A model generated the notes under the pieces. It saw nothing but the letters and a program-made list of their open reading frames with translations, was not told the DNA's origin and searched no databases. Of a DNA stretch of 39,971 nucleotides, positions 24,411 through 30,730 are shown one piece after another (position 1 is the first letter of the stretch; every line of letters begins with the position of its first letter). The stretch covers positions 1 through 39,971 of the IMG/VR virus record IMGVR_UViG_3300037189_021008. One strand, given 5' to 3'. This DNA comes from a virus. A program made the translations under genes and the position numbers.

Positions 24411-24580
24411 GTCCGATTAAGGTGGTTTAGGAGTGCGTCTGCGGGCGTGTCGCACGGGTCGCTCCAAGGGCTTAGGTCTTCGATCACGTGGCAGATTACG
24501 ATACCATCGGGATCTAGGATCTCGCGAGTGTAGATTTTGCCCGAAGTGTAGTCTTCTACAAGATCGCCTTTGGTGTACAT
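24407..24580 (-). CDS. Small acidic protein (57 aa)
   Basis: MYTKGDLVEDYTSGKIYTRE followed by ILDPDGIVICHVIEDLSPW and an acidic tail. A small beta-rich fold is likely. GGAGC lies before the ATG. No family recognised. Confidence 0.6.
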   Translation of the reverse strand: MYTKGDLVEDYTSGKIYTREILDPDGIVICHVIEDLSPWSDPCDTPADALLNHLNRT

Positions 24581-24608
24581 TTCTTGCTCCTATCGTTTCA
24601 ATGTATGT

Positions 24609-24637
24609 ACTATAACAGAGCTCAAAGACCCAGTCAA
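24609..24637 (-). promoter_or_regulatory. Early promoter for the 57-aa acidic protein
   Basis: TTGACT, 17 bp starting GGGTCTTTG, TATAGT; spacer identical to that of the next promoter downstream. Confidence 0.87.
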
Positions 24638-24653
24638 TCGACGGGTCATTAAA

Positions 24654-24685
24654 AAAGACTTAGTATGTCCCCACACTAAGTCTTT
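24654..24685 (-). terminator. Rho-independent terminator after the winged-helix gene
   Basis: AAAGACTTAGT and its complement make a perfect 11-bp stem with a 10-base loop, followed on the minus strand by a T-run. Confidence 0.88.
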
Positions 24686-24712
24686 GCCTGTCGGATACAG
24701 TATTAGTGGGGT

Positions 24713-24958
24713 TTAGACCAAACGTCCTGCACGACTTCCGGTGACATCACGTGCGCTGATTCTGTATGCGCTACGACCTTCGGTGTTTGTATTACGTTGA
24801 ACACGTAGGCCAACACTGCGTAGCTCGCTCATGCGAGCACGTAGATTCATGATGCCAAATGTTGAACGAGCTTGTGCTGCACTGAGAGTGCGGCCTGTAC
24901 CACGCAAGTATTGCTCGAGAAATTCATTCTGCGTGACTGTTAGTGTTGTAAAACTCAT
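24713..24958 (-). CDS. Small winged-helix/HTH protein (81 aa)
   Basis: TVTQNEFLEQYLRGTGRTLSA, then QARSTFGIMNLRARMSELRS and GLRVQRNTNTEGRSAYRIS: a helix-turn-helix followed by a beta wing, as in small phage DNA-binding proteins. It is a likely transcription regulator. The start is the ATG preceded by AAGGAAA; an upstream in-frame codon overlaps promoter sequence. Own promoter and terminator. Confidence 0.72.
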   Translation of the reverse strand: MSFTTLTVTQNEFLEQYLRGTGRTLSAAQARSTFGIMNLRARMSELRSVGLRVQRNTNTEGRSAYRISARDVTGSRAGRLV

Positions 24959-25001
24959 TTTGTTTTCCTTAATCAGAACTGCTTTTAAACAGTTATAATT
25001 A

Positions 25002-25030
25002 AGTATAAACAAAGTGATTAGGTATTACAA
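25002..25030 (-). promoter_or_regulatory. Promoter for the winged-helix gene
   Basis: TTGTAA, 17 bp, TATACT. The spacer lacks GGGTCTTTG, so control may differ from the array; AACTGTTTAAAAGCAGTT just downstream is a near palindrome. Confidence 0.65.
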
Positions 25031-25039
25031 CTCTCAATC

Positions 25040-25258
25040 TTACCAAATTCCGTATTTAAATTCCTTGTTTACATAGTGCTCAATCAACTTACGTTGACAC
25101 GATGTAATCAAGTCGCCATCATTATCCAGTACAATGAATCTCACTGGACAAGTTCCCCACCCGCCTGTGCGGAGGAAGGCAGCAAACCATTTGCGATGTT
25201 CCTTGTTCGATGGATCAAACGAAACAAGTGGCCTGGAAAAGAAAGACAGTCTGCTCAT
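25040..25258 (-). CDS. Conserved small phage protein (72 aa)
   Basis: MSRLSFFSRPLVSFDPSNKEHRKW-like start, then GGWGTCPVRFIVL and LIEHYVNKEFKYG. I recall this pattern as a hypothetical family in T4-like phages; no activity is known. A weak promoter (TTGTTA/TACAAT) may precede it. Confidence 0.65.
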   Translation of the reverse strand: MSRLSFFSRPLVSFDPSNKEHRKWFAAFLRTGGWGTCPVRFIVLDNDGDLITSCQRKLIEHYVNKEFKYGIW

Positions 25259-25362
25259 AATTCCATGCTGTAGTTATTGTAGGTCGGGACGCTTTGATAA
25301 CAAAGTCATTTAAGAATACGCTTCGGTGCGACTCTCCCAGTGCCTCACACGGCAGGGGGTAT

Positions 25363-25785
25363 TTAGAACGGAGCGTCTTCGAGAGCAGCATCCGCCTTGG
25401 TGGCAGTTGCTTGCTCCTTGGTCACCGTGCTCTTGGGCGCAGTCTTCTTCGGAGCAGTCTTCTTGGCAGCAATGCCTTCCAGGGTGGGTTTGGCCTTCTT
25501 GGCCTTGGGTTCCTTGGCAACCTTGGAATTCCGTTTGTCGTCCTCTGCAAGCAGTGCGGCATGCACTTCACGATTGGTGACACCATCCTTGGTTGCGAAA
25601 TCGATGCTGAGCATGTATGCCACAGCAGCCTCTTTGGTCATCGGCTCACGCAATTCGATGAGGTCGATATCGGTATGGCCATTCTTCTGCAGGACCTTGA
25701 CACGGGTCATGTCATTTGCAAAACGAACAGTCATTTCACCATTGAGGCGGCTCACTCCGGCAATCGAAAAAGTTTTATCAGTCAT
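25363..25785 (-). CDS. Protein with lysine/alanine-rich tail (140 aa)
   Basis: The first 90 residues form a small folded domain (TFSIAGVSRLNGEMTVRFAND; EPMTKEAAVAYMLS). The tail is histone-H1-like, with AAKKTAPKKTAPKS repeats, then an acidic end (ALEDAPF). AAGGAA lies six bases before the ATG. The tail suggests DNA or RNA binding. No family recognised. Confidence 0.65.
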   Translation of the reverse strand: MTDKTFSIAGVSRLNGEMTVRFANDMTRVKVLQKNGHTDIDLIELREPMTKEAAVAYMLSIDFATKDGVTNREVHAALLAEDDKRNSKVAKEPKAKKAKPTLEGIAAKKTAPKKTAPKSTVTKEQATATKADAALEDAPF

Positions 25786-25837
25786 ATCATCTTCCTTTCT
25801 GTGTATGTGTAAGTTGACCTGCTTTCGCAGTGTTATT

Positions 25838-25866
25838 ATTATGCAGTCAATTGAATATTCTGTCAA
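25838..25866 (-). promoter_or_regulatory. Early promoter for the K/A-rich-tail gene
   Basis: TTGACA, 17 bp, CATAAT; spacer differs from GGGTCTTTG. Confidence 0.75.
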
Positions 25867-25884
25867 CCAGAAGTTGTGTTGCTT

Positions 25885-26082
25885 TTAAGTAACATCAAAA
25901 GCTACTCTGTCCAAAATATCTTGCACAGGTAGATCAGGTGTTTCCCACACTTGTGCAGTCAGTTCTTGTTGGAAACTTAGCAAGGTTCCATCACTAAGCC
26001 GCAAAGCATTGACTACAGAGATTCGATACTCGGGTTCGAGTGAATTGATCATCGTATTGATACGGACATCAAGAGCGGTCAT
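25885..26082 (-). CDS. Small unknown protein (65 aa)
   Basis: MTALDVRINTMINSLEPEYR followed by VVNALRLSDGTLLSFQQELT and an acidic end. AAGGA precedes the ATG. It overlaps the end of the 36-aa membrane protein gene by 14 bases. Confidence 0.6.
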   Translation of the reverse strand: MTALDVRINTMINSLEPEYRISVVNALRLSDGTLLSFQQELTAQVWETPDLPVQDILDRVAFDVT

Positions 26083-26179
26083 TTTCATCCTTATCCAAAC
26101 GAACAAAAGCATAGACTACGGCAGAAATGAAAATTCCCAGTCCGAGTCCTATTGCTAGAGAAAGAGCGTCAATTTCCAT
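26069..26179 (-). CDS. Very small membrane protein (36 aa)
   Basis: MEIDALSLAIGLGLGIFISA then VVYAFVRLDKDENDRS: one membrane helix with a charged tail. Two adjacent ATGs exist; the second, five bases after AGGAG, is preferred. First gene of a two-gene operon. Confidence 0.55.
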   Translation of the reverse strand: MEIDALSLAIGLGLGIFISAVVYAFVRLDKDENDRS

Positions 26180-26204
26180 CATGACTCCTGTGTATGTTGT
26201 ACAA

Positions 26205-26233
26205 AGTATAACAGGGACATAAGTCCCTGTCAA
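26205..26233 (-). promoter_or_regulatory. Early promoter with a palindromic spacer
   Basis: TTGACA, 17 bp, TATACT. The spacer with its flanks is an inverted repeat (ACAGGGAC, four bases, GTCCCTGT), a possible operator or hairpin. Confidence 0.82.
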
Positions 26234-26239
26234 GTACAG

Positions 26240-26254
26240 AAGCCTCGTTGGCTT
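26240..26254 (-). terminator. Short hairpin after the AT-hook gene
   Basis: AAGCC and GGCTT with a 5-base loop, overlapping the TAA stop; weak. Confidence 0.4.
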
Positions 26255-26432
26255 ACGGGTTTTTACGAGGGCGCCCACGTTTGCGCGGTTGGGTAACCTC
26301 AACTTCTGCGGATTTGTCATCGTCGTTGTCGTTGTCGTTGAAAACACGACCCGCGATGTGACGCAACCCCCAAGTGAATACTTGTACAGTACCACCAGTA
26401 GAACTGCGATATTCTTGCAATGGCTTGTTCAT
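26253..26432 (-). CDS. AT-hook protein (59 aa)
   Basis: A short folded N-terminus (MNKPLQEYRSSTGGTVQVFT) and an acidic run (NDNDNDDDK) lead to a C-terminal PRKRGRPRKNP, a classical AT-hook with the GRP core. It should bind the minor groove of AT-rich DNA, possibly AT-rich phage DNA against a more GC-rich host. Its ATG overlaps the stop of the 69-aa gene. Third gene of an operon. Confidence 0.65.
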   Translation of the reverse strand: MNKPLQEYRSSTGGTVQVFTWGLRHIAGRVFNDNDNDDDKSAEVEVTQPRKRGRPRKNP

Positions 26433-26638
26433 AGTTTCCTTGTGAACTGTTTCAAAATGGGTTCAGCTAGATCCGTTGTCTGCACTTCATCGAATGCAGC
26501 GGCAATCATCAATTCATAGACCACTCTAGCCACATGGCCATATGTATGAATGATCTCCTGGACCTGCTCTATATTTTCAGCAGACCACAGGAGATCAGCG
26601 ATTGCATGCTGTTGAGCCGTTGCCAGCTCAAGTTGCAT
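26429..26638 (-). CDS. Small helical protein (69 aa)
   Basis: MQLELATAQQHAIADLLWSA and VVYELMIAAAFDEVQTTDLA: two or three amphipathic helices. The start overlaps the previous stop (TAATG) and the stop overlaps the next start (ATGA), so translation is coupled on both sides. Confidence 0.65.
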   Translation of the reverse strand: MQLELATAQQHAIADLLWSAENIEQVQEIIHTYGHVARVVYELMIAAAFDEVQTTDLAEPILKQFTRKL

Positions 26639-26850
26639 TAGGCGAGGATCCCCTTGATGTTGTGCAAACCCACCATTACGACATGGCCGGGCTCGATTTC
26701 AACACCAATACCGCTCCAGGTGCTGTTGCCGAACTTGACCGTTCGCTTTTCCTTGACGATACCCACCTTGTGGCTCATGCCCACTCGTTCCTTGTTGAAA
26801 CGACCGAGTTGAACAACGGTACCGGGTTGAACTGCTGCATACTTGACCAT
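26638..26850 (-). CDS. Small beta-barrel protein (70 aa)
   Basis: Repeating strand pattern (GTVVQLGRFNKERVG; KVGIVKEKRTVKFGNSTW; GVEIEPGHVVMVGLHNIKG), like an SH3/KOW-type barrel that can bind nucleic acid. First gene of the operon ending with the AT-hook protein. Family not recognised. Confidence 0.6.
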   Translation of the reverse strand: MVKYAAVQPGTVVQLGRFNKERVGMSHKVGIVKEKRTVKFGNSTWSGIGVEIEPGHVVMVGLHNIKGILA

Positions 26851-26896
26851 TTTGTGCTCCTTTGCTAGGTCAGTTGAAAAAACTTACTGTTCTTGC

Positions 26897-26925
26897 AGTT
26901 TAACAGAGTCCTAAAACCCTGTCAA
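26897..26925 (-). promoter_or_regulatory. Early promoter for the three-gene AT-hook operon
   Basis: TTGACA, 17 bp starting GGGTTTTAG, TAAACT; AACCC/GGGTT flank the -35. Confidence 0.83.
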
Positions 26926-26933
26926 CCTACGGG

Positions 26934-27194
26934 TTATTGCGACATCTTGAAAACTTCTTGACGGAACTCGTTGAACGTGCCCACAAACGTGCCACGATAG
27001 CGATCGCTGTTCAAACGACCTTGTGCCTTGGCACGACCCAGTGCCTTGACAAAATTCTCACGCGAACTGCACTGGGCTTTGGCATAAACCACACCGCCGG
27101 GGATTTCCCTGTAGGCAAATGTGACACCGCCGAAATTGCTGATCTCATCCTTGTGATCCAGATTGCGAACGTGCATGAAATGAACTTTTTCCAT
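26934..27194 (-). CDS. Small unknown protein (86 aa)
   Basis: MEKVHFMHVRNLDHKDEISN then GGVTFAYREIPGGVVYAKAQ and SRENFVKALGRAKAQGRLNS: a mixed beta/alpha protein. It has been seen in style in other large phages, but I cannot name it. AGGAG precedes the ATG; single-gene transcript. Confidence 0.62.
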   Translation of the reverse strand: MEKVHFMHVRNLDHKDEISNFGGVTFAYREIPGGVVYAKAQCSSRENFVKALGRAKAQGRLNSDRYRGTFVGTFNEFRQEVFKMSQ

Positions 27195-27223
27195 ATCAAC
27201 TCCTGTTGTGTTTCAATGTGTGT

Positions 27224-27252
27224 ACTATAACAGAGTTCAAAGACCCTGTCAA
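27224..27252 (-). promoter_or_regulatory. Early promoter for the 86-aa protein
   Basis: TTGACA, 17 bp starting GGGTCTTTG, TATAGT: close to the array consensus. Confidence 0.9.
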
Positions 27253-27253
27253 C

Positions 27254-27631
27254 TTATCGGCTAAAACGCTGGATCACCTCAATCAGCGCAATAGCCAGAT
27301 CATGTTCGTCACGCAATACCGCATCCGAAGCCAACTGGCGAACTTCTGCCAGCGTACCAACTTGCGTAACTTCGTGCACCAGAACACCGTTGCTACGCAG
27401 GACTTCGAGGTTATCCTTCAAAACCTTCTCAGCTGGGGCTGCACTATCGTCGTAATACGACGGGCGAGTGTCTTCCACACGGAAATGAACCAGTTGAGAA
27501 CCTTGCTTCTCGGTGAGGTCCTTGGCTTCCTTGAGACCCAGGCCAGTCAGTTGACGCACAGCCTTGATCACACCCACACGATTGTAGTTTTGATGATCAG
27601 GAAAGATAATGTTGAAATGCTTGGAAATCAT
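27254..27631 (-). CDS. Ribosomal protein L7/L12 C-terminal-domain-like protein
   Basis: Residues 17-39 include [20 protein letters not shown] and AKDL, nearly the L7/L12 helix-turn segment that contacts translation factors (bacterial form [20 protein letters not shown]). A second match, [20 protein letters not shown], fits the last helix and strand (ALKKALEEAGAEVEVK). The dimerisation domain and hinge of L7/L12 are missing, and about 30 extra residues trail. It could recruit elongation factors or mimic the stalk on host ribosomes. Phage-encoded ribosomal-protein relatives are known. Confidence 0.8.
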   Translation of the reverse strand: [125 protein letters not shown]

Positions 27632-27661
27632 TTACGTTCCTTTGTGTTTCGCAGTGTCAGT

Positions 27662-27690
27662 ATAATAACAGGATCCAAAGACCCTGTCAA
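27662..27690 (-). promoter_or_regulatory. Early promoter for the L7/L12-like gene
   Basis: TTGACA, 17 bp starting GGGTCTTTG, TATTAT (TATACT overlaps three bases later). Confidence 0.83.
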
Positions 27691-27701
27691 CTGAAGGTGT
27701 A

Positions 27702-27950
27702 TTACTTCAAGGGTTCGTACGCTTGAAACTCGTGGATTTGAAACTTGAGTATTGATTTCTCAAGGATCCCCTTCGGGAAAGTGATGGTCGCGTCGTAGAC
27801 ACCTTGATCAAGGGTTAAGGATCCAAGGATATGGATTGACTTCCGAATAGATTTACAGAAGTCATGTGCTTCTTCAAGGGTGGGCTTCTCAACATAACCC
27901 TTAAATTCACCCAGAGAATTGATCACAGTGACATGGACTCGATAGCTCAT
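27702..27950 (-). CDS. Small unknown protein (82 aa)
   Basis: MSYRVHVTVINSLGEFKGYV then EEAHDFCKSIRKS and TITFPKGILEKSILKFQIHE: a beta-alpha-beta layout. It overlaps the coiled-coil gene by four bases. Confidence 0.62.
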   Translation of the reverse strand: MSYRVHVTVINSLGEFKGYVEKPTLEEAHDFCKSIRKSIHILGSLTLDQGVYDATITFPKGILEKSILKFQIHEFQAYEPLK

Positions 27951-28174
27951 TTCGGTTGCCCCTTACTGTTGTTATCCCCAATTGCCTGCATGACTCCTGG
28001 GGTCATGCACACCTCCAAAAGGCCACGCATCATGTTTGAACCATGCTGAATCGACTGATCCAGCAGTTCTTGATAGTCATGCTCGTATCGTTGCAATCGA
28101 GCATTTTCATGCTCCAGTGTTTCGATGCGATTCTGCATCTTGATGATCTGATAGGCGAAATCTACGACATTCAT
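27947..28174 (-). CDS. Small coiled-coil protein (75 aa)
   Basis: IIKMQNRIETLEHENARLQR is a clear heptad repeat. The C-terminal half has HGSNMMRGLLEVCMTPG. AAGGAG lies upstream of the ATG. Probably dimeric; role unknown. First in a pair with the 82-aa gene. Confidence 0.62.
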   Translation of the reverse strand: MNVVDFAYQIIKMQNRIETLEHENARLQRYEHDYQELLDQSIQHGSNMMRGLLEVCMTPGVMQAIGDNNSKGQPK

Positions 28175-28226
28175 TTTGTCGCGGCTCCTTGCTGTTGATG
28201 TGTGTATTATGTGCTCAGGCGCACAA

Positions 28227-28319
28227 CTAGCACTCGGGAACGCATCCACTGAGTGAACGAAGTGTCTCCATTTCATGGTAGAACACAATACGGGCTGCTT
28301 CTTCAAGAGTATAGTTCAT
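28227..28319 (-). CDS. Tiny protein (30 aa)
   Basis: MNYTLEEAARIVFYHEMETL plus a short tail ending GCVPEC, one amphipathic helix. It starts inside the end of the 72-aa gene in another frame, so expression would depend on coupling. Small size makes it uncertain. Confidence 0.4.
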   Translation of the reverse strand: MNYTLEEAARIVFYHEMETLRSLSGCVPEC

Positions 28320-28521
28320 TCATGATGTCACTGATCTCTGCATCAACGACTTCATCTTCATCATCTTCGTCATATCGAATGATGTCATTTGCACGAGCGA
28401 ATTCCTTCACATCGTCCTCACTCATCCAACCCAACAGATCATTGATCAAACTATCCTTGTCCAATGCACCTTGTTCAACCATGTCCAAGAGGCGACAGGT
28501 ATACTCACGAGTCCTTGCCAT
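28303..28521 (-). CDS. Small acidic protein (72 aa)
   Basis: Basic N-terminal helix (MARTREYTCRLLDMVEQG), a central WMSEDDVKEFARAND helix, and a highly acidic tail (DEDDEDEVVDAEISD). AAGGAGA precedes the ATG. An acidic DNA-mimic or protein-interaction role is conceivable but not shown. Confidence 0.62.
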   Translation of the reverse strand: MARTREYTCRLLDMVEQGALDKDSLINDLLGWMSEDDVKEFARANDIIRYDEDDEDEVVDAEISDIMNELYS

Positions 28522-28531
28522 GATCTTCTCC

Positions 28532-28648
28532 TTACAGTGTTCTTAGATCAGTCTCAGGGATGAAACGATTGGGATGTTTTGCTTTGTAAGTTTGGATAAG
28601 AGTTTGGATCTTGTCCTTGACTTGTTGAACACGTTCCTGAAACATCAT
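28532..28648 (-). CDS. Tiny helical protein (38 aa)
   Basis: MMFQERVQQVKDKIQTLIQT then YKAKHPNRFIPETDLRTL. AGGAG lies three to six bases before two adjacent ATGs. It ends ten bases before the 72-aa acidic gene and shares its promoter. Confidence 0.5.
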   Translation of the reverse strand: MMFQERVQQVKDKIQTLIQTYKAKHPNRFIPETDLRTL

Positions 28649-28675
28649 CAACTCCTGTTTGCTTACCATGACTCT

Positions 28676-28719
28676 AGTATAAGCTCGAACTAAAGCCAGA
28701 GCAACTGAAGGGTCTTTAG
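28676..28719 (-). promoter_or_regulatory. Early promoter within the preceding gene's terminator
   Basis: TTGCTC, 17 bp, TATACT. CTAAAG-ACC before and GG-CTTTAG after the -35 can pair (one bulge) as the terminator of the membrane-protein gene upstream. Confidence 0.7.
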
Positions 28720-28973
28720 CGCATGAAACTGATGATGCCGTTGATTACTCCTGCACCTGTAAGCATAATGCTGGCTGCATTAACTACGATCTGTGCATTG
28801 ATTTTGACCCGAATAGCCCATGCCAGAAAACACATTGTTCCCACAAAGAAACAAAATGTATTCCAAGGCCAAGTAGCGGGGCCTACACCGTTAAGTGCAT
28901 GACCCACCAAAATGAAAACCGCACCAGTCCATTGCAGGATGGAATCGATTTGTTTGTAGGTTAGATGAATCAT
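28716..28973 (-). CDS. Small membrane protein, three hydrophobic segments (85 aa)
   Basis: Hydrophobic stretches at about residues 13-30 (LQWTGAVFILVGHALNGV), 36-54 (WNTFCFFVGTMCFLAWAI) and 62-82 (IVVNAASIMLTGAGVINGII). AGGAG lies before the ATG. It follows the kinase-like gene with a small overlap of regions and probably shares its transcript. Function unknown. Confidence 0.65.
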   Translation of the reverse strand: MIHLTYKQIDSILQWTGAVFILVGHALNGVGPATWPWNTFCFFVGTMCFLAWAIRVKINAQIVVNAASIMLTGAGVINGIISFMR

Positions 28974-28984
28974 TTTTACTCCTG

Positions 28985-29572
28985 TCAAGCAAACGGATCA
29001 ACGAAAACAGGATGAGACCATTCGTTACGACACATGAAATTCTCCTTATGGAGATCAAAAACAACTTTTTCGTAATCACCGTGTTCTTCGTCGATCTTCT
29101 TCAACAACTTGATTGCCCGCTTGAGATCCGAGTTAGGCTTTACGTCGAATCCAATGGACTTGGCAGTATCGAGGAATTTTGAATTGTCTGATGAGCATTC
29201 GGAATCCAGCCCGGCGACAACCAAAGGCTCGAACTCTCGCCAAGTTTTCTTAGGAAGGCGTCGTAGACGTTCCATAGCCACAACAAAGAGATCGTCGTTG
29301 TCGCTGCCTTTTTTAGCACGGATATACCGCACACCGTAAATCTTAGGAAAGAACGGATTGTGTTTGGATTCTTTGATGACCTCGTTGACAAAGGTCAAAT
29401 AAGGAAAATTGTCCTCAATACTTCCGACCTTGTAAGCAATCTTCGAAGATTTCGAACCGAACACTTCGCCATAAATACCTGAACCGATCAAGCGATAGTC
29501 GCCCTGAAACTTTATCATCTCTTTTACAAAAGCATCAGGATTCGGAGTTTTGATGTGTTCGATTTTGATCAT
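28985..29572 (-). CDS. Protein-kinase-fold protein
   Basis: A glycine-rich loop GSGIYGEVFG from residue 30, the ATP lysine in AYKVG (K48), the catalytic loop FDLHKENFMCR (D173, N178) and a metal-binding DPF in place of DFG (D192) lie in kinase order. At 195 residues it is shorter than a full kinase; the C-lobe stops right after the metal aspartate, so the activation segment is missing. Phages use such proteins to modify host RNA polymerase or defence proteins; here the target is unknown and activity needs testing. Confidence 0.72.
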   Translation of the reverse strand: MIKIEHIKTPNPDAFVKEMIKFQGDYRLIGSGIYGEVFGSKSSKIAYKVGSIEDNFPYLTFVNEVIKESKHNPFFPKIYGVRYIRAKKGSDNDDLFVVAMERLRRLPKKTWREFEPLVVAGLDSECSSDNSKFLDTAKSIGFDVKPNSDLKRAIKLLKKIDEEHGDYEKVVFDLHKENFMCRNEWSHPVFVDPFA

Positions 29573-29604
29573 TTGTGTTGCGGGTTGTTAACTGCAATGA
29601 ATGC

Positions 29605-29633
29605 AGTATACGACATCGACTATACCCTGTCAA
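29605..29633 (-). promoter_or_regulatory. Early promoter for the kinase-like gene
   Basis: TTGACA, 17 bp starting GGGTATAG, TATACT; ACCCT/AGGGT flank the -35. Confidence 0.83.
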
Positions 29634-29646
29634 CTGTAGGGTTGTT

Positions 29647-29722
29647 TGGTAGGACCGGGGAGGTTCGAACTCCCGACAAACGGATTAAAAGTCCGCTGCT
29701 CTACCGACTGAGCTACGATCCC
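29647..29722 (-). tRNA. tRNA-Lys (anticodon UUU)
   Basis: Cloverleaf with acceptor GGGATCG/CGGTCCT (two wobble pairs), D arm GCTC/GAGC, anticodon stem GCGGA/TCCGT and loop CTTTTAA (UUU), T arm GGGAG/CTCCC with TTCGAAC. Discriminator A and CCA are encoded. Co-transcribed behind the 70-aa gene. Confidence 0.95.
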
Positions 29723-29728
29723 AAAAAC

Positions 29729-29941
29729 TTAAATCTCCATCTCTCTGGCAACCTTAACAGCCTGAAGCATGGCCTTTGCAACGGCTTCCATCTCATTCAG
29801 AATTCCGAATCTAATGTAGACCGGGTCACTTGTAATCTCCTTCTCCTTATAGTGAAGTGAGATTTCGTCCCCACAATTGACCTCATACTTATAGTCAAGA
29901 TCGGTAGACACAGTTATGGAAACGCTGTTCTCGATGCTCAT
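29729..29941 (-). CDS. Small beta-rich protein (70 aa)
   Basis: MSIENSVSITVSTDLDYKYE then EISLHYKEKEITSDPVYIRF and a C-terminal helix (AVAKAMLQAVKVAREMEI). AAAGGA seven bases before the ATG sets the start. A long inverted repeat lies immediately upstream. No family recognised. Confidence 0.62.
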   Translation of the reverse strand: MSIENSVSITVSTDLDYKYEVNCGDEISLHYKEKEITSDPVYIRFGILNEMEAVAKAMLQAVKVAREMEI

Positions 29942-29960
29942 GTTTAAGTCCTTTTCAGTT

Positions 29961-30044
29961 ACCATATTGAAACACATTGCGCTAGTTCTTCTCTGTTTGT
30001 CCGCACTGCCTACGCACGGTAGAGTCAATGTGTTTCAATATGGT
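29961..30044. repeat. Perfect 19-bp inverted repeat with 46-base loop
   Basis: Arms ACCATATTGAAACACATTG and its exact complement flank 46 bases. In RNA it would form a strong extended stem just before the 70-aa gene's ribosome-binding site. A TTGACT lies at the inner edge of one arm, but no good -10 follows. Confidence 0.85.
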
Positions 30045-30061
30045 GCCAATACAGGCACCAT
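30040..30061 (-). terminator. Hairpin after the 50-aa acidic gene
   Basis: ATGGTGCC and GGCACCAT, perfect 8-bp stem with a 6-base loop, nine bases after the stop; its end overlaps one arm of the long inverted repeat. Confidence 0.65.
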
Positions 30062-30068
30062 GTGTATT

Positions 30069-30221
30069 TCAGTAATCTCCGAGATCGTAACGATTCTCGT
30101 ACTCTGCATCAGGATCCGGATAATAGGCATCCTCGTCGACCGGTTCGTACTCGTAACGCTCATCGTGATCACGCTCCAGAGAATCGTGATGCACAAAATC
30201 AACATCGTCGTCTTCGAACAT
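30069..30221 (-). CDS. Highly acidic small protein (50 aa)
   Basis: MFEDDDVDFVHHDSLERDHD then YEYEPVDEDAYYPDPDAEYE: about a third Asp/Glu with many tyrosines and no hydrophobic core, so probably disordered or a DNA-mimic type. GGAG precedes the ATG. Own early promoter. Function unknown. Confidence 0.55.
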   Translation of the reverse strand: MFEDDDVDFVHHDSLERDHDERYEYEPVDEDAYYPDPDAEYENRYDLGDY

Positions 30222-30251
30222 CTTCAACTCCTTCTTTGCTACAGTTTCAAC

Positions 30252-30280
30252 AGTATAAGCTCAAACAAAGACCCTGTCAA
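30252..30280 (-). promoter_or_regulatory. Early promoter for the acidic 50-aa protein
   Basis: TTGACA, 17 bp starting GGGTCTTTG, TATACT. Confidence 0.88.
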
Positions 30281-30306
30281 CCATTGGGTTGTTCATTCCG
30301 TCCCTG

Positions 30307-30699
30307 TTAACTAACGAATTCGACCATTTCATCGAGCTTACGGTTGAACTTCTTCATCCAAGCCTTGTAGAACTCGTGACCTGCATCCAACGACACATAA
30401 TCGTCGCCTTGCATACCTTGCTCGCTGTACGCTACATCGTCGTCTGGCAGACCATGTGCATTGAGGAACTTTTTCAGTTCGCGTTTGAACAGGCTGTCAG
30501 TGTAGATCAAACCGTCTCTCTCGACATCCCAGGTATTGGTGTCAAAGTAGACGCGCAGTTCGCCGCATAGATCATCCGGAGAATGGAACGTGCTCAACCA
30601 ACAATATGCTTTTTCCAACTGAATGTCGGTGATTGTCACAGCCTTCGCTTTTCTGCTCCAAAATCCGTCACCACAGGTGTTCAAAATTACCTTGTTCAT
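30307..30699 (-). CDS. Conserved phage/bacterial hypothetical protein (130 aa)
   Basis: MNKVILNTCGDGFWSRKAKA start; GELRVYFDTNTWDVERDGLI and YSEQGMQGDDYVSLDAG are patterns I recall from hypothetical proteins in phages of proteobacteria. The aspartate-rich YSEQGMQGDDYVS segment may be a metal or ligand site. Single-gene transcript. No activity assigned. Confidence 0.65.
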   Translation of the reverse strand: MNKVILNTCGDGFWSRKAKAVTITDIQLEKAYCWLSTFHSPDDLCGELRVYFDTNTWDVERDGLIYTDSLFKRELKKFLNAHGLPDDDVAYSEQGMQGDDYVSLDAGHEFYKAWMKKFNRKLDEMVEFVS

Positions 30700-30730
30700 T
30701 GCTTGCTCCTTGGTGTTTCGCAATATCAGT

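Noticed and set aside
23638-24420. A 260-residue plus-strand frame opposite the alanine-repeat gene
   Set aside because: It is the poly-proline shadow of GC-rich alanine/glycine codons on the other strand, with no start signals.
25259-25362. Possible tRNA in the gap before the K/A-rich-tail gene
   Set aside because: No acceptor or anticodon stems can be drawn; only a weak promoter is visible.
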